Origin: Rutidosis leptorrhynchoides
Taxonomy: Eukaryota; Streptophyta; Magnoliopsida; Asterales; Asteraceae
DNA length: 64,000 nucleotides
Assembly (NCBI RefSeq): GCF_046630445.1
Contig: NC_092334.1
Coordinates: forward strand, 107,636,001 to 107,700,000
Reading direction: 5' to 3'
Positions 47,744 through 59,590 of this stretch are shown here, piece after piece. The translations under genes and the position numbers were made by a program. Under the pieces are notes generated by a model. It was not told where the DNA came from, searched no databases, and was given only the letters and a program-made list of their open reading frames with translations. How positions within the stretch are numbered: position 1 is the stretch's first letter; each line of letters begins with the position of its first letter.

Positions 47744-50700
47744 TGTAGTGACCCGAACTTTTCCATGTTTATATATATTAATTGAGATTGATATTTACAT
47801 GATTAAATGTTTCCAACATGTTAAGAAATCAAACTTGTTAAGACTTGATTAATTGAAATATGTTTCATATAGACAATTGACCACCCAAGTTGACCGGTGA
47901 TTCACGAACTTTAAAACTTGTAAAAACTATACGATGACATATATATGGTTATATATATAGTTAACATGTTTTTATTATAAGTATGTATCTCATTAGGTAT
48001 TTTAACAATGAGTTATATACATAAAAATGAGACTATTAATTTAAGAAAATCGAAAACGATGTATATAACGATTATCGTTATAACAACGTCTTACTAGGTA
48101 CATATGAATCATATTAAGATATTGATACACTTGGTTAATTATGTTAAATGATAAGTAAATATATTATTAAGTGTATTAACAATGAAATACATATGTAAAA
48201 ATAAGACTACTAACTTAATGATTTCGAAACGAGACATATATGTAACGATTATCGTTGTAACGACATTTAACTGTATATATACCATACTAAGATATATTAT
48301 ATATTATAATATCATAATAATATAACAATTTAACATCTCAATTGTTATAATAAACAATGGGTTAACAACATTCAACAAGATCGTTAACCTAAAGGTTTCA
48401 AAACAACATTTACATGTAACGACTAACGATGACTTAACGACTCAGATAAAATGTATATACATGTAGTGTTTTAATATGTATTTATATACTTTTGAAAGAC
48501 TTCAATACACTTATCAAAATACTTCTACTTAACAAAAATGCTTACAATTACATCCTCGTTCAGTTTCATCAACAATTCTACTCGTATGCACCCGTATTCG
48601 TACTCGTACAATACACAGCTTTTAGATGTATGTACTATTGGTATATACACTCCAATGATCAGCTCTTAGCAGCCCATTTGAGTCACCTAACACATGTGGG
48701 AACCATCATTTGGCAACTAGCATGAAATATCTCATAAAATTACAAAAATATGAGTAATCATTCATGACTTATTTACATGAAAACAAAATTACATATCCTT
48801 TATATCTAATCCATACACCAACGACCAAAAACACCTACAAACACTTTCATTCTTCAATTTTCTTCATCTAATTGATCTCTCTCAAGTTCTATCTTCAAGT
48901 TCTAAGTGTTCTTCATATATTCTACAAGTTCTAGTTACATAAAATCAAGAATACTTTCAAGTTTGCTAGCTCACTTCCAATCTTGTAAGGTGATCATCCA
49001 ACCTCAAGAAATCTTTGTTTCTTACAGTAGGTTATCATTCTAATACAAGGTAATAATCATATTCAAACTTTGGTTCAATTTCTATAACTATAACAATCTT
49101 ATTTCAAGTGATGATCTTACTTGAACTTGTTTTCGTGTCATGATTCTGCTTCAAGAACTTCGAGCCATCCAAGGATTCGTTGAAGCTAGATCCATTTTTC
49201 TATTTTCCAGTAGTTTTATCCAAGGAACTTAAGGTAGTAATTATGTTCATAACATCATTCGATTCATACATATAAAGCTATCTTATTCGAAGGTTTAAAC
49301 TTGTAATCACTAGAACATAGTTTAGTTAATTCTAAACTTGTTCGCAAACAAAAGTTAATCCTTCTAAATTGACTTTTAAAATCAACTAAACACATGTTCT
49401 ATATCTATATGATATGCTAACTTAATGATTTAAAACCTGGAAACACGAAAAACACCGTAAAACCGGATTTACGCAGTCGTAGTAACACCGCGGGCTGTTT
49501 TGGGTTAGTTAATTAAAAACTATGATAAACTTTGATTTAAAAGTTGTTATTCTGAGAAAATGATTTTTATTATGAACATGAAACTATATCCAAAAATTAT
49601 GGTTAGACTCAAAGTGGAAGTATGTTTTCTAAAATGGTCATCTAGACGTCGTTCTTTCGACTGAAATGACTACCTTTACAAAAACGACTTGTAACTTATT
49701 TTTCCGACTATAAACCTATACTTTTTCTGTGTAGATTCATAAAATAGAGTTCAATATGAAACCATAGCAATTTGATTCACTCAAAACGGATTTAAAATGA
49801 AGAAGTTATGGGTAAAACAAGATTGGATAATTTTTCTCATTTTAGCTACGTGAAAATTGGTAACAAATCTATTCCAACCATAACTTAATCAACTTGTATT
49901 GTATATTATGTAATCTTGAGATACCATAGACACGTATACAATGTTTCGACCTATCATGTCGACACATCTATATATATTTCGGAACAACCATAGACACTCT
50001 ATATGTGAATGTTGGAGTTAGCTATACAGGGTTGAGGTTGATTCCAAAATATATATAGTTTGAGTTGTGATCAATACTGAGATACGTATACACTGGGTCG
50101 TGGATTGATTCAAGATAATATTTATCGATTTATTTCTGTACATCTAACTGTGGACAACTAGTTGTAGGTTACTAACGAGGACAGCTGACTTAATAAACTT
50201 AAAACATCAAAATATATTAAAAGTATTGTAAATATATTTTGAACATACTTTGATATATATGTATATATTGTTATAGGTTCGTGAATCAACCAGTGGCCAA
50301 GTCTTACTTCCCGACGAAGTAAAAATCTGTGAAAGTGAGTTATAGTCCCACTTTTAAAATCTAATATTTTTGGGATGAGAATACATGCAGGTTTTATAAA
50401 TGATTTACAAAATAGACACAAGTACGTGAAACTACATTATATGGTTGAATTATCGAAATCGAATATGCCCCTTTTTATTAAGTCTGGTAATCTAAGAATT
50501 AGGGAACAGACACCCTAATTGACGCGAATCCTAAAGATAGATCTATTGGGCCTAACAAACCCCATCCAAAGTACCGGATGCTTTAGTACTTCGAAATTTA
50601 TATCATATCCGAAGGGTGTCCCGGAATGATGGGGATATTCTTATATATGCATCTTGTTAATGTCGGTTACCAGGTGTTCACCATATGAATGATTTTTATC

Positions 50701-51167
50701 TCTATGTATGGGATGTGTATTGAAATATGAAATCTTGTGGTCTATTATTATGATTTGATATATATAGGTTAAACCTATAACTCACCAACATTTTTGTTGA
50801 CGTTTTAAGCATGTTTATTCTCAGGTGATTATTAAGAGCTTCCGCTGTCGCATACTTAAATAAGGACGAGATTTGGAGTCCATGATTGTATGATATTGTG
50901 TAAAAACTGCATTCAAGAAACTTATTTTGTTGTAACATATTTGTATTGTAAACCATTATGTAATGGTCGTGTGTAAACAGGATATTTTAGATTATCATTA
51001 TTTGATAATCTACGTAAAGCTTTTTAAACCTTTATTGATGAAATAAAGGTTATGGTTTGTTTTAAAATGAATGCAGTCTTTGAAAAACGTCTCATATAGA
51101 GGTCAAAACCTCGCAACGAAATCAATTAATATGGAACGTTTTTAATCAATAAGAACGGGACATTTCA
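47744..51167 (+). repeat. 3' LTR of element C (3424 bp)
   Basis: Nearly identical to the 5' LTR; I counted about ten substitutions (for example T/C near 49874, G/A near 50268) and one base in an A run near 51086. Bracket motif at 47899-47909 and 50277-50287. Confidence 0.95.
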
Positions 51168-51172
51168 AATTT

Positions 51173-51925
51173 CTCACAAGATATACTAATGAGTGTCTGC
51201 GTATACCAGATCTTAAGCCAGAGCAGCAGATTTCTGGACTCATACATGGTATAAACTCAGAGCGTCACCCAACGTTGGTCAAGCGTTTGCGCCATACGGT
51301 GCCAACAACTTATGCTGAAGCACTTAAAGAATGCCATGATTATATGCGGAGTGGCGAATATAACGATATTCCCACCGCCAGCTCGCGCAATGAAAGGAAA
51401 GACGATGATGATCGATCGCGTGATCAAAACTGCGGAAGTAACTCTCGCGGAAGGTATCCTAGCGGTGGTCCTATCAGAAATGATAAAGGGAAATCAAGTG
51501 GCAATTATCGAAACAATAACCAGCGCGACATCAATAATCAGAACTATGCGCTGCTGAAAAGTTTGTCTAAAACACCAAAGGAAATTTTGGCAACTGACCC
51601 AGTGTGCGCGACCTTTGCGGTTCCAACTCCGCTCACAGAATTTGGTAAGCGGGATAAAACAAAGTATTGTGAATTCCATGATGATTACGGTCATGACACT
51701 AATCGATGTAAAAACTTGATGGAACGAGTGCTTGAGGCACTGCGCGTAGGTAAATTGGATCACCTAAAACCACCTAAGAAGGACAAGGGAAAAGCCGCAG
51801 AGGAGGGGTGGAAGGCTAAAACTTTAGCATGGAAAAAAGTTGATAAAACAAAAAACGCCAACTTAACCATTAATATGGTCGACGCAGAGAAAGTTAGCCA
51901 GCGGAGAAAGTACAATGATCACTAG
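51173..51925 (+). pseudogene. gag of element D, third part with linker
   Basis: Continues gag in phase after element C. Contains LTRYTNECLRIPDLKPEQQ and the LVKRLRHTVPTTYAEAL segment, then a basic Arg/Asn/Gly-rich linker and the CEFHDDYGHDTNRC motif (about 51667-51710), a zinc-knuckle-like CxFHxxxGHxxxxC typical of Tat-lineage gag. A TAG at 51923-51925 ends the open frame. Confidence 0.85.
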
Positions 51926-53350
51926 GACTGGGAACTTCTCCCAATCATGTTTCCTCCTGTAATGTCAATCGACACAGTTAACGAGCCCATTATCATTAAG
52001 TGTCGCATCCCTACTTGCGGAGTACAAATTAAACGCATGCATGTTGACACCGGGAGTGGCGTTGACATTATGTACGAGCATTGCTATCGTTTCCTCCCTG
52101 CAGAAGTTAAAATGTAGTTACGCCAGTCTGATATTCCGTTATTTGGTTTCTCCAGAGAAAGCTCATGGCCGCTAGGCCGGATAGAGTTAATAGTAGAGCT
52201 CGCAGATGATAAGAATCTGCAGTTAATCAGACAGGAGTTAGTTGACTTTTATGTGGTTCGTTCAACTTCGCGGTACAATGCGCTGCTTGGGAGAAATTTC
52301 ATACGACGTTTTAACGTTATACCATCGGTGGTGCATGGCTTGATTAAGTTTCCTACGAAGGGAGGGGTTGCCACAATTGCGTCACATCAAACAACTGAGT
52401 TCTGTGGTTCAGTTGTGCCCGTAGACATTCCCAGCATGGGAGGACAACTTGCAAGCAGTGCGGTCATAGCTAATCGATTGCATCCGGACAAGCGTATCAA
52501 AATCGGCGCAGGCTTGTCAGCTGAAACCAAGGCTAAGTTACATGGAATATTATCCGCAAACGCAGATGTTTTCGCATGGCAAGAATCAGACATGACTGGG
52601 GTTCCGCGTGATATTGCGGAACATAAGTTGAATGTTAATCCGTCACTCACACCCGTTAGACAAAAGAAGCGACATATGGCTCTTGAGCGTAGTGATTGGT
52701 TATGCACAGAAGTAGATAACCTTGTCAAAGCAAACATTCTGCGGGAAGTGCGGTATCAGACATAGGTCGCTAATCCTGTGTTGGTGAAAAAGGCCGACGG
52801 TAATTGGCGGATGTGTGTTAATTTTAAAGACATTAATAAAGCATGTCCCAAGGACAACTACCCTCTCTCGGAGATAGAATAGAAGGTGGAATCGTTATCA
52901 GGTTTCCGGTATAAGTGTTTTCTAGATGCATACAAGGGTTATCACCAAATTTTAATGGCTGCGGAAGATGAGGACAAAACTGCTTTTCATACGCTGCAGG
53001 GTATTTATTGTTATATGAAGATGCCTTTCGGATTAAAGAACGCAGGTGCAACCTATCAGCGCGTAATTGACGCAGCCTTCAAGCACCAAATTGGTAGAAA
53101 TCTTGAAGCATACGTCGACGACTTGGTAATTAAAAGTAACACCAAAGAAGAAATGCTCGCGGACATCCTAGAAACATTTGCGTCTCTACGCAGGATTAAC
53201 ATGAAGCTTAAACCGCTCAAATGCAGTTTTGGGGAAGAGGATGGCAAGTTTCTAGGTCATATAGTAACGGCGCGAGGAATCAAGGCGAATCCCAAAAAGA
53301 TTGAGGCCATTGATAGTTTACCATCTCCAAGGACAAAGAAAGATGTGTAG
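51926..53350 (+). pseudogene. protease and reverse transcriptase of element D
   Basis: Same frame as gag. Protease active site VDTGSG at about 52042-52059. Reverse transcriptase: LNVNPSLTPVRQKKR at about 52627, then VANPVLVKKADGNWRMCVNF (about 52767), FLDAYKGYHQI (about 52918), MKMPFGLKNAGATYQR and catalytic YVDD (53111-53122). In-frame stops: TAG 52115-52117, 52763-52765, 52880-52882 and 53348-53350. The stop at 52763 stands where the family has Trp and that at 53348 where it has Gln. Confidence 0.88.
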
Positions 53351-54586
53351 AGTCTAACCGGGAAGCTTGCGGCAATCACGCAGTTTTTATCAAAAGCTGC
53401 AGAGCGACAGTTGCCATTCTTCAATACTTTGAAGAATTGCTTGAAGAAAAAGGACTTCGTATGGACTCAGGAAACAGAAACAGCCTTTCAGGAGATGAAG
53501 AAGGTGCTCACTGAATTACCAACACTCACCGCACCAGTATCAGGAGAAACGCTTACGCTATACCTTGCGGCATCGAAAGAGGCTATCAGTTCAGTTCTTA
53601 TCGCAGATCGCGGAAAGACGCAAATGCCGGTCTACTTCTTAAGCAAGACGCTGACATCGAGCGAAGTAAACTATTCACCAATAGAAAAGCTAGTATATGC
53701 GCTAGTCCAAACGGTGCGGCGTCTGCGCCGGTACTTTCAAGCACATCCAATTGTGGTTCTAACTGATCAACCGATCAAGCAGGTGTTATACAAGCCTGAG
53801 ATTTCTGGCCGAATGGCTAAATGGGCAGTTGAGTTAGAAGAACATGAAATAAATTTTTCTTCGCGCAGCGCGGTTAAGGGTCAGATACTTGCGGATTACC
53901 TAGCAGAGTTACCTGCGGATGTTGAGGCATCGGCAGAGCATCAGGATACGCCTGTGCCACCTTTGTCACCATGGGAATTATACACCGATGGTGCCTGCAG
54001 CGCAGATGGCGCGGGTGCAGGTGTAATTTTAACTGGCCCAGATGGTGAAGAGCATACATATGCGCTGCGGTTTAATTTTGCTATTATGAACAACGAAGCA
54101 GAATACTAGGCTTTGTTAGCATGTATGCGTATTGCGCATAAATTAAATGTTCAAATTCTGCACGCTTATGTGGATTCAAAGCTGGTATGCAGTCATGTCA
54201 GCGGAGACTTCGAAGCGCATGACATAGCCATGCAGCAGTATTTATCGCTTGTTCATAACCTCGCTGACCAGTTTGAGGCTTTTCAAATCTCCCACGTCAT
54301 GCGGGGGCAAAATAAGAAGGCGGATGCGCTTAGCAAATTGGCTGCTTTGGCCTTTGATCATCTGGGGAAGAAAGTTCTTATAGAAGAACTGCATGCGAAA
54401 TCCATTGTTATGATGCCTTTAGTGGCACCTGTTGAGGAATCCAGCTCAACATGGATGACACCTATTATTGCTTTCCTGCGGGACGGCACCTCACCCGCGG
54501 ATTCCGTTTATGCAAAGAAAGTCCGCACCAAGGTACCACTGTATGCCCTTGAGGGTGATGTCAGCTATATCGAAAAAATTATTTAG
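53351..54586 (+). pseudogene. RNase H and second archaeal-type RNase H of element D
   Basis: The first RNase H (about 53400-53920) has lost its catalytic Asp motif (LYLAASKEAISSVLI), as is usual in the Tat lineage. The second RNase H begins WELYTDGACSADGAGAGVIL (about 53970) with Asp in YTDG, Glu in NNEAEY, Asp in VDSKLV and Asp in KKADALSKLA. A TAG at 54107-54109 interrupts it, and the frame stops at TAG 54584-54586. The dual RNase H arrangement is diagnostic of Tat elements. Confidence 0.88.
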
Positions 54587-55756
54587 GGCCGCACTTAAGG
54601 TGCATTGGTCCGAAAGAGGCAGAGGAGGTTATACGCGAGGTGCATGAAGGTGCATGCGCTCTTCATTCGGGGCACAGGTCTATTGTGTCAAAAATTATGC
54701 GGCTAGGTTATTATTGGCCCACTATGTACGCAGATACCGCGCGCATAGTTAAGCAATGCGAATCTTTCCAAATACATGCACCTATCAGCAGAGCACCTGC
54801 GCATCCAATGATACCAGTCTCCTCACCATGACCATTCTGTAAATGGGCAATTGACATAGTCGGACCATTTCCAAAAGGCCAAGGTAATATTATCATTTAT
54901 TTTATACCATATGTTATTTACATTAGTATCTTACGCATACTTTGCGCACGCAAGAAATATAAAATTTTTGATTGTTGCAATTGACTATTTCACGAAGTGG
55001 GTTGAAGCACGACCAATGGCAACAATTTCAGGAAAAAGGGTGCGAAATTTTGTATGGGAGAACATTGTCTGTCGAATCGGCATACCAAATGAAATCGTTA
55101 GTGATAACAGTACGCAGTTTAAGGGGGATCCTTTTCGCAGTTGGTGCGTGGAGCTTAATATTAAGCAAACTTTTACTTCCGTTGCGCATCCGCAGGCGAA
55201 TGGCCAGTGCGAAGTCACCAACCGGGATATAGTAGCTGGAATCAAAGCTAGATTGGGTCATGGTTGAATTGGTTGGGTGGACGAACTACCAAAAATTTTG
55301 TGGGCGTATAGAACAACACCCAAAGCGAGCACTGGTGAGACTCCGTTCAGTTTGGTCTATGGATCAGAAGCTCTTGTACCCGCAGAAATTGGGGTGCCAA
55401 CGTTCCGCATACAGAATTTTGACGAGCAAAATAACTCAGAAGCTCTGCGGAAAAATATTAATCTGCTTGAAGAACGCAGACTCTCTGCGGCGGTAAACGA
55501 AGCCTATAACAATCAGAAAATTGCAAAGTACTACAATCAGTGTGTGCGTTCGCGCTCTTATAAGTGCGGGGACTTAGTTTAGCGTCAGAATGACGCAAGT
55601 CATGCGGAGGATACTAGGAAATTGGGCCCCCGTTGAGAAGGTCCATACAAGGTAGCAAAAGCAAACAACACCGGGGCATACCATCTCGAGACATTAGATG
55701 GAAAACCTGTGAAACGCGCTTGGCACGCGACGTTGTTAAAAAAATGTTATATGTAG
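54587..55756 (+). pseudogene. integrase of element D
   Basis: The HHCC part (54640-54831, with HEGACALHSGHRS and a CESFQ segment) is in another frame because one base appears to be missing near 54592-54597. The original frame returns through a 70-bp extra segment (54886-54955). Catalytic Asp of DIVGPF near 54856, Asp 55103-55105 and Glu 55211-55213 (35 residues apart) are present. Stops at 54829-54831, 55265-55267, 55580-55582 and 55634-55636. The C-terminal end is LLKKCYM followed by TAG 55754-55756. Confidence 0.85.
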
Positions 55757-56520
55757 CTGGATGGACCTGATCACTCCATTGTATTTTAGCACATTATTTT
55801 TTCTATGTATTTTCCGTCCGTTTGGATGTGTCGCGGTTGTAATCATGATTAATGCCAATTAAAATATTTACTTACGCATACTTTTGATGTGTATTTCTCT
55901 TTTTTGTATGCGGTTCCTGCCTACTTAAGGGTGTCCTCTAACCCCTGTGCGGAAGAAGCCTGTTTGGTTACAAGGCTAGATATTAACGACAGGTGAAGGG
56001 AATTGGCTTTCCCCTAGCCAAGCGCCACGCAGACTAGATGGCTGCCAAGTCGACTTAATAATACAAGCATTGGTTTGCTTGTGCGTATTTACTCTCGCAT
56101 TGGTTTGCATGAGGAACTCTCAAGTATAAAAGCATTGGTTTGTTTTTAGTTGCGTTGCTTACCATACAGCTAAAGTGCACCTCTAGCACATGACAAAGCA
56201 ATAACGCAGTAGCTTTTGAGTCTAAACTATTAAAAGGTAAAATTGCTGAAGTATTGGTTTATTTTACGCAGTACCTACGTATGCGCATGAGTTTTGGTTA
56301 ACTATGCGCATAGGCATGCGGCTCACCCTTTGTTTTGATTCGCGATATATAAACAATTGACACACAACACATGCATAACACAAAATATATATAACTGAGT
56401 TATTACAAATTATAATTGTTTAACATGCCTGCCCAACACGGGACTTGGGGCTCAAAAATTGTAATTACAAATGCCTGCCTAAGCATAGGACTTACGGCGC
56501 ATAGCATTAAAGTGTTGAAA
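55757..56520 (+). other. non-coding region of element D after pol
   Basis: No ORF. The motif GCATTGGTTTG occurs at 56067, 56097 and 56132, with a related GTATTGGTTT at 56251. The antisense gene ends at 56521. Confidence 0.6.
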
Positions 56521-58569
56521 TTAAAAATCTTCCTTGAGAAACCCATCAATTGGCATACTGGGATCCGCAGTGAAAATGTCTATTAAGGGGATCGGGATGG
56601 ACTGGATGGCCTGCTTCGCTTCTAGGAGCGCCCCAGCTGTACCCTCTTTCAAATTTTTTCGCACAACTTCAGGGTACGGTAGCGTGAGGTCGCAGCCTTT
56701 GATCACCTCAAGCATCACCTTGTTGCGGTCATGCTCTTTCACTGCATCGACGTAGGCGTTGAACTTTTCGGTGACGGGCCCCGAGTCCATTACCTTTTGC
56801 GCGATGATAGGAAGGGAGGTGCGAAGCTTTGACAAGTCTGCCTCTGCCAGCTCGCGGCCAGTCACCGCGTCGTCCATCTCCCTGCGCACCCTTTCCAGTT
56901 CCAACCGCAGGCGCTCCGTCTCCCCCTTAGCCTGGTTAACCGCCCCTACCAGCTCGCGGTTCTTTTTCCTTTCCTCAATCAGCGCGGTCTTTGTTTCTGC
57001 CGCAGTCACCTCCACCGCCTTGCGCGCCTCTTCCGCGGCATCCCTATCTTTTTTAACCTGATCTACCCCTGCTTGCAGCAATCCAAACTCCGTTTCTTTC
57101 CGCATGGCCACTTAGTATAGGTTAGTGGAGCGACGGGCTTGATCCGCAAACATGCCAAAGAACACAAGGCCGTTTTGGACAAAGGCGTTGTGCGCTTGGT
57201 TGAAGGGCAGTGCGGCTAGTTGCTCGCGTAATTCAGCGGGAAAAATTTGTTGCAGAAAGGCGGACTGCTCTACGGCATTTTCGGCGGAGGACTGGGTGAG
57301 CTGCGCCAGATTTTCCAAACGGAAGCTACCGTGCGGTGGGACTGGTGTAGAATCGGAGTCAAGGTGTATCGCCCTGTCCCTGGACGTGGCGGTAGCCTCA
57401 AGGTCCGGATTTGCCCGCGGCGGTGTCTGATGCGTCTCCTCAATATGCTCTGCAAATCAGTAACTTGTTAGCACATGAAGTTAATCGTACGGTGTTTACG
57501 CAAGAAAAGAGATGCTTACTGGTGATAGGAGGAGGAAGATCTGCGGATGCTGGATCGACGGGGACAAAGTTGTCATTCCACATGTCCTCCTTTTGTTTAG
57601 GAGTGAGTTTCTTCTTCTTCTATTTAGTTTAGGGAGCTTCGGTTACCTTGCGCTTATTGGCCGAGGTAGCGGGAGCGGACACCTCGTTCTCCCCAGTCTT
57701 CTCTTGCTCCAGAGGTTCGTTTATATTTTGCTTGCGAAAAGAGATAGCCACAATCTCCTCCGCGGTAAGCACTTTCTTCATCTTCATCTCTGCAATCATA
57801 GGCGCAATATTAAAACATGTACGTATACGCTAGCGGTTATATATTTATATGCATTTATACTATTCCTACCCTTGCCATTCGGCCCGATTATGGCTGGACG
57901 CATGTTCTCCCATGGCCAGTGTGCGGATATCTTTCCCAACCGCAGGATAACATTCCCATACGACCGATGCACAAGCTGTGCGTTAGCGCACTCCACTAAC
58001 AACTTCGTTTCCTCATCATCAAGGACGGGGGTTTTGTTCACATCCTTAGCCATGCTTTCGCACCATACAATTGTTTGCGGAAAGGTGGCTCCCAGAACAG
58101 ATTGGTCAATAAAAAAGAACGTTTCTTTCCAGTGACCCGCATTCGATTTGGGGGTTTTTGTAAAGTTCTGATGGGCGAAGAAAGTAAACCACGACTTATG
58201 ATGATTGGCTAGGCGGTATAAATGACAGAATACCTTAACTAAGGGTACCTTGTTTAGTGCAACGCACCACATCTCAAACAACACTATTTTCCCTATTGCG
58301 TAAGGGTGTAATTGCCCTAGTCCTACGCTGAAATGATCTAGAACACCTAAAAAGAAATCGGAAGGTGGCACCCTAAAATTGCCATGCTTAAACGCATGCT
58401 CATATATGGCTACCTTATTCTCCGGCGGTTTGTGGGCACGTTGATTAGACTGGGGAGGCACCGGGTTATACTGTGCTAATGGTGGGTACTATTTAACTAA
58501 TGAATCTATATGCTGTTTCTCTATTACCGACACTACGCTATCTACGTAAGTCTCGTTAGCTTTAGTCAT
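56521..58569 (-). pseudogene. spliced antisense gene of element D ('putative gypsy type transposon' domain plus coiled coil)
   Basis: Exon 1 58569-57870, exon 2 57789-57520, exon 3 57449-56521; both introns are GT-AG and phases match. Exon 1 begins MTKANETYVDSVVSVIEKQ and contains the PF04195-like domain (EHAFKHGNFRVPPSDFF, then VLDHFSVGLGQLHPYAIG and WFTFF). Exon 3 is a long heptad-rich coiled coil (EERKKNRELVGAVNQAKGE) ending FLKEDF. Tat-lineage elements are known to carry such antisense ORFs next to the 3' LTR; their function is not established. Four in-frame stops: TAG 58491-58489, TAA 57631-57629, TAG 57622-57620 and TAA 57114-57112. A TATA box lies 133 bp upstream of the ATG. Splicing is inferred from sequence only. 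Confidence 0.75.
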
Positions 58570-58701
58570 TTTCTATAATTAATCGGAGAATAACTAACCT
58601 TTAGAAGTTGGCCAAAATGTTTGGATTTTGATCGGAATTAAAATAGGAAGCGTATTGGAGAAGCTTGATGCAGAAAAATGGAAATGTGGGTGAAACAGGC
58701 C

Positions 58702-58709
58702 TATTTATA
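58702..58709 (-). promoter_or_regulatory. TATA box for the antisense gene of element D
   Basis: TATAAATA on the minus strand within GCACTATAAATAGGCC, 133 bp upstream of the antisense ATG (58569); a near-perfect plant TATA box placed to give a leader of about 100 bases. Confidence 0.6.
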
Positions 58710-59011
58710 GTGCAAATTGGGGGTCATGGGGTGAAACGGGTTTCATCGTGGCTGTACACGTGTAACGCAATCAACGATTGATATTTTTTGCACGCGCGTG
58801 GGAGTCAGTTAGATGTGCCCTGCGTTGAGCGCGTGGCTCACACGCGCCTGCCAACTGGCACTTTACGTCTTGTCAGCCGAATGGGCTTCTGCGACAGTGA
58901 CAGGAATTTAATAATCTCGAAACGCACGCAAAAAATTAAATGCTAGCCGTTTTCTTTTTTTTCCTTTTCGCCTAATAGTTTGATATCATATGTCTTGCGT
59001 CATATAACATC

Positions 59012-59028
59012 AAATTGGGGGGACATAA
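59012..59028 (+). other. polypurine tract of element D
   Basis: AAATTGGGGGGACATAA directly before the 3' LTR start at 59029. Confidence 0.8.
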
Positions 59029-59582
59029 TGATACCGTAACCCGCATGCGCAATATATACGTATGCAGGTACTCGCTAGCATGCGTATGCGTGTACTTTGT
59101 ATGCAGTATGCGGATTCGTGTGTTCCCGGTACAGCGGTTACTTGGTCCTCAAGTACGTATCTTTTCCATAATTATATCCGTGATTCGGGGGAGTTGGTTA
59201 TGGAAGGGATTATCATTATCTCGGATGGTTCTAGAATTAGGGTTTGCCTATATATACAAACCCTACTTATCATTCTGGAAAACAACCCACGTTAAGTAAC
59301 AATCATCAACCACACATCTTACGTAACCAGCATCATCTCTCGTCTTCTCAAGGTTAACAGGTTAGTTCTTCGTTGACTAGCACCTACAGCCTTATATGGG
59401 GCCTTCCGATCAACGACCGTTATCGAAGGTGGACTTAATCACTTGGGCACCTCGCCGACATCATCATGTCGGCCAGGGTTATTCACGGTAGTCGGACCAG
59501 AGAGCCTTGTTCTAAGATCCTTAAACCCCCCCTTTACGTATCGACAAGCATATTAACCTTATGGTAAAAATATGCATGATCA
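59029..59582 (+). repeat. 3' LTR of element D (554 bp)
   Basis: Same ends as the 5' LTR. Differs by a deletion near 59123, a short C run and scattered substitutions, more per base than between the LTRs of C, so D is older than C. Confidence 0.92.
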
Positions 59583-59590
59583 CGTCCTAA

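Larger units (their letters stand above)
37703..51167 (+). mobile_element. element C: Tekay/Del-like chromovirus carrying extra ORFs, inside gag of D
   Basis: A 13,465-bp element flanked by AATTT (37698-37702, 51168-51172). LTRs are 37703-41127 and 47744-51167, differing by only about ten substitutions and one base in length, so insertion was recent. Interior: primer site, acidic ORF, F-box ORF, internal tract motif, gag-pol with chromodomain-like end, palindrome and polypurine tract. Domain order with integrase last, initiator-Met primer, 3.4-kb LTRs and the C-terminal ending place it near Tekay/Del. It is the most complete relative here of the LARD-like elements A and B. Confidence 0.93.
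23878..59582 (+). mobile_element. element D: Tat-lineage Ty3/Gypsy retrotransposon, opened by elements B and C
   Basis: LTRs of 582 and 554 bp (23878-24459, 59029-59582) with TGAT...ATCA ends, flanked by CGTCCTAA at 23870-23877 and 59583-59590. Without B, C and their duplicated 5-bp targets it would be about 10.3 kb. Order: 5' LTR, primer site, gag, protease, reverse transcriptase, RNase H, second (archaeal-type) RNase H, integrase, long non-coding part, antisense spliced gene, polypurine tract, 3' LTR. The second RNase H and the antisense gene are marks of the Tat (Ogre/Retand/TatII-III) lineage. Coding parts carry many in-frame stops, so this is a dead, older copy. Confidence 0.92.

Noticed and set aside
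54884-54926. A 43-bp intron in the integrase of D
   Set aside because: It would keep the frame but is shorter than plant introns normally are.
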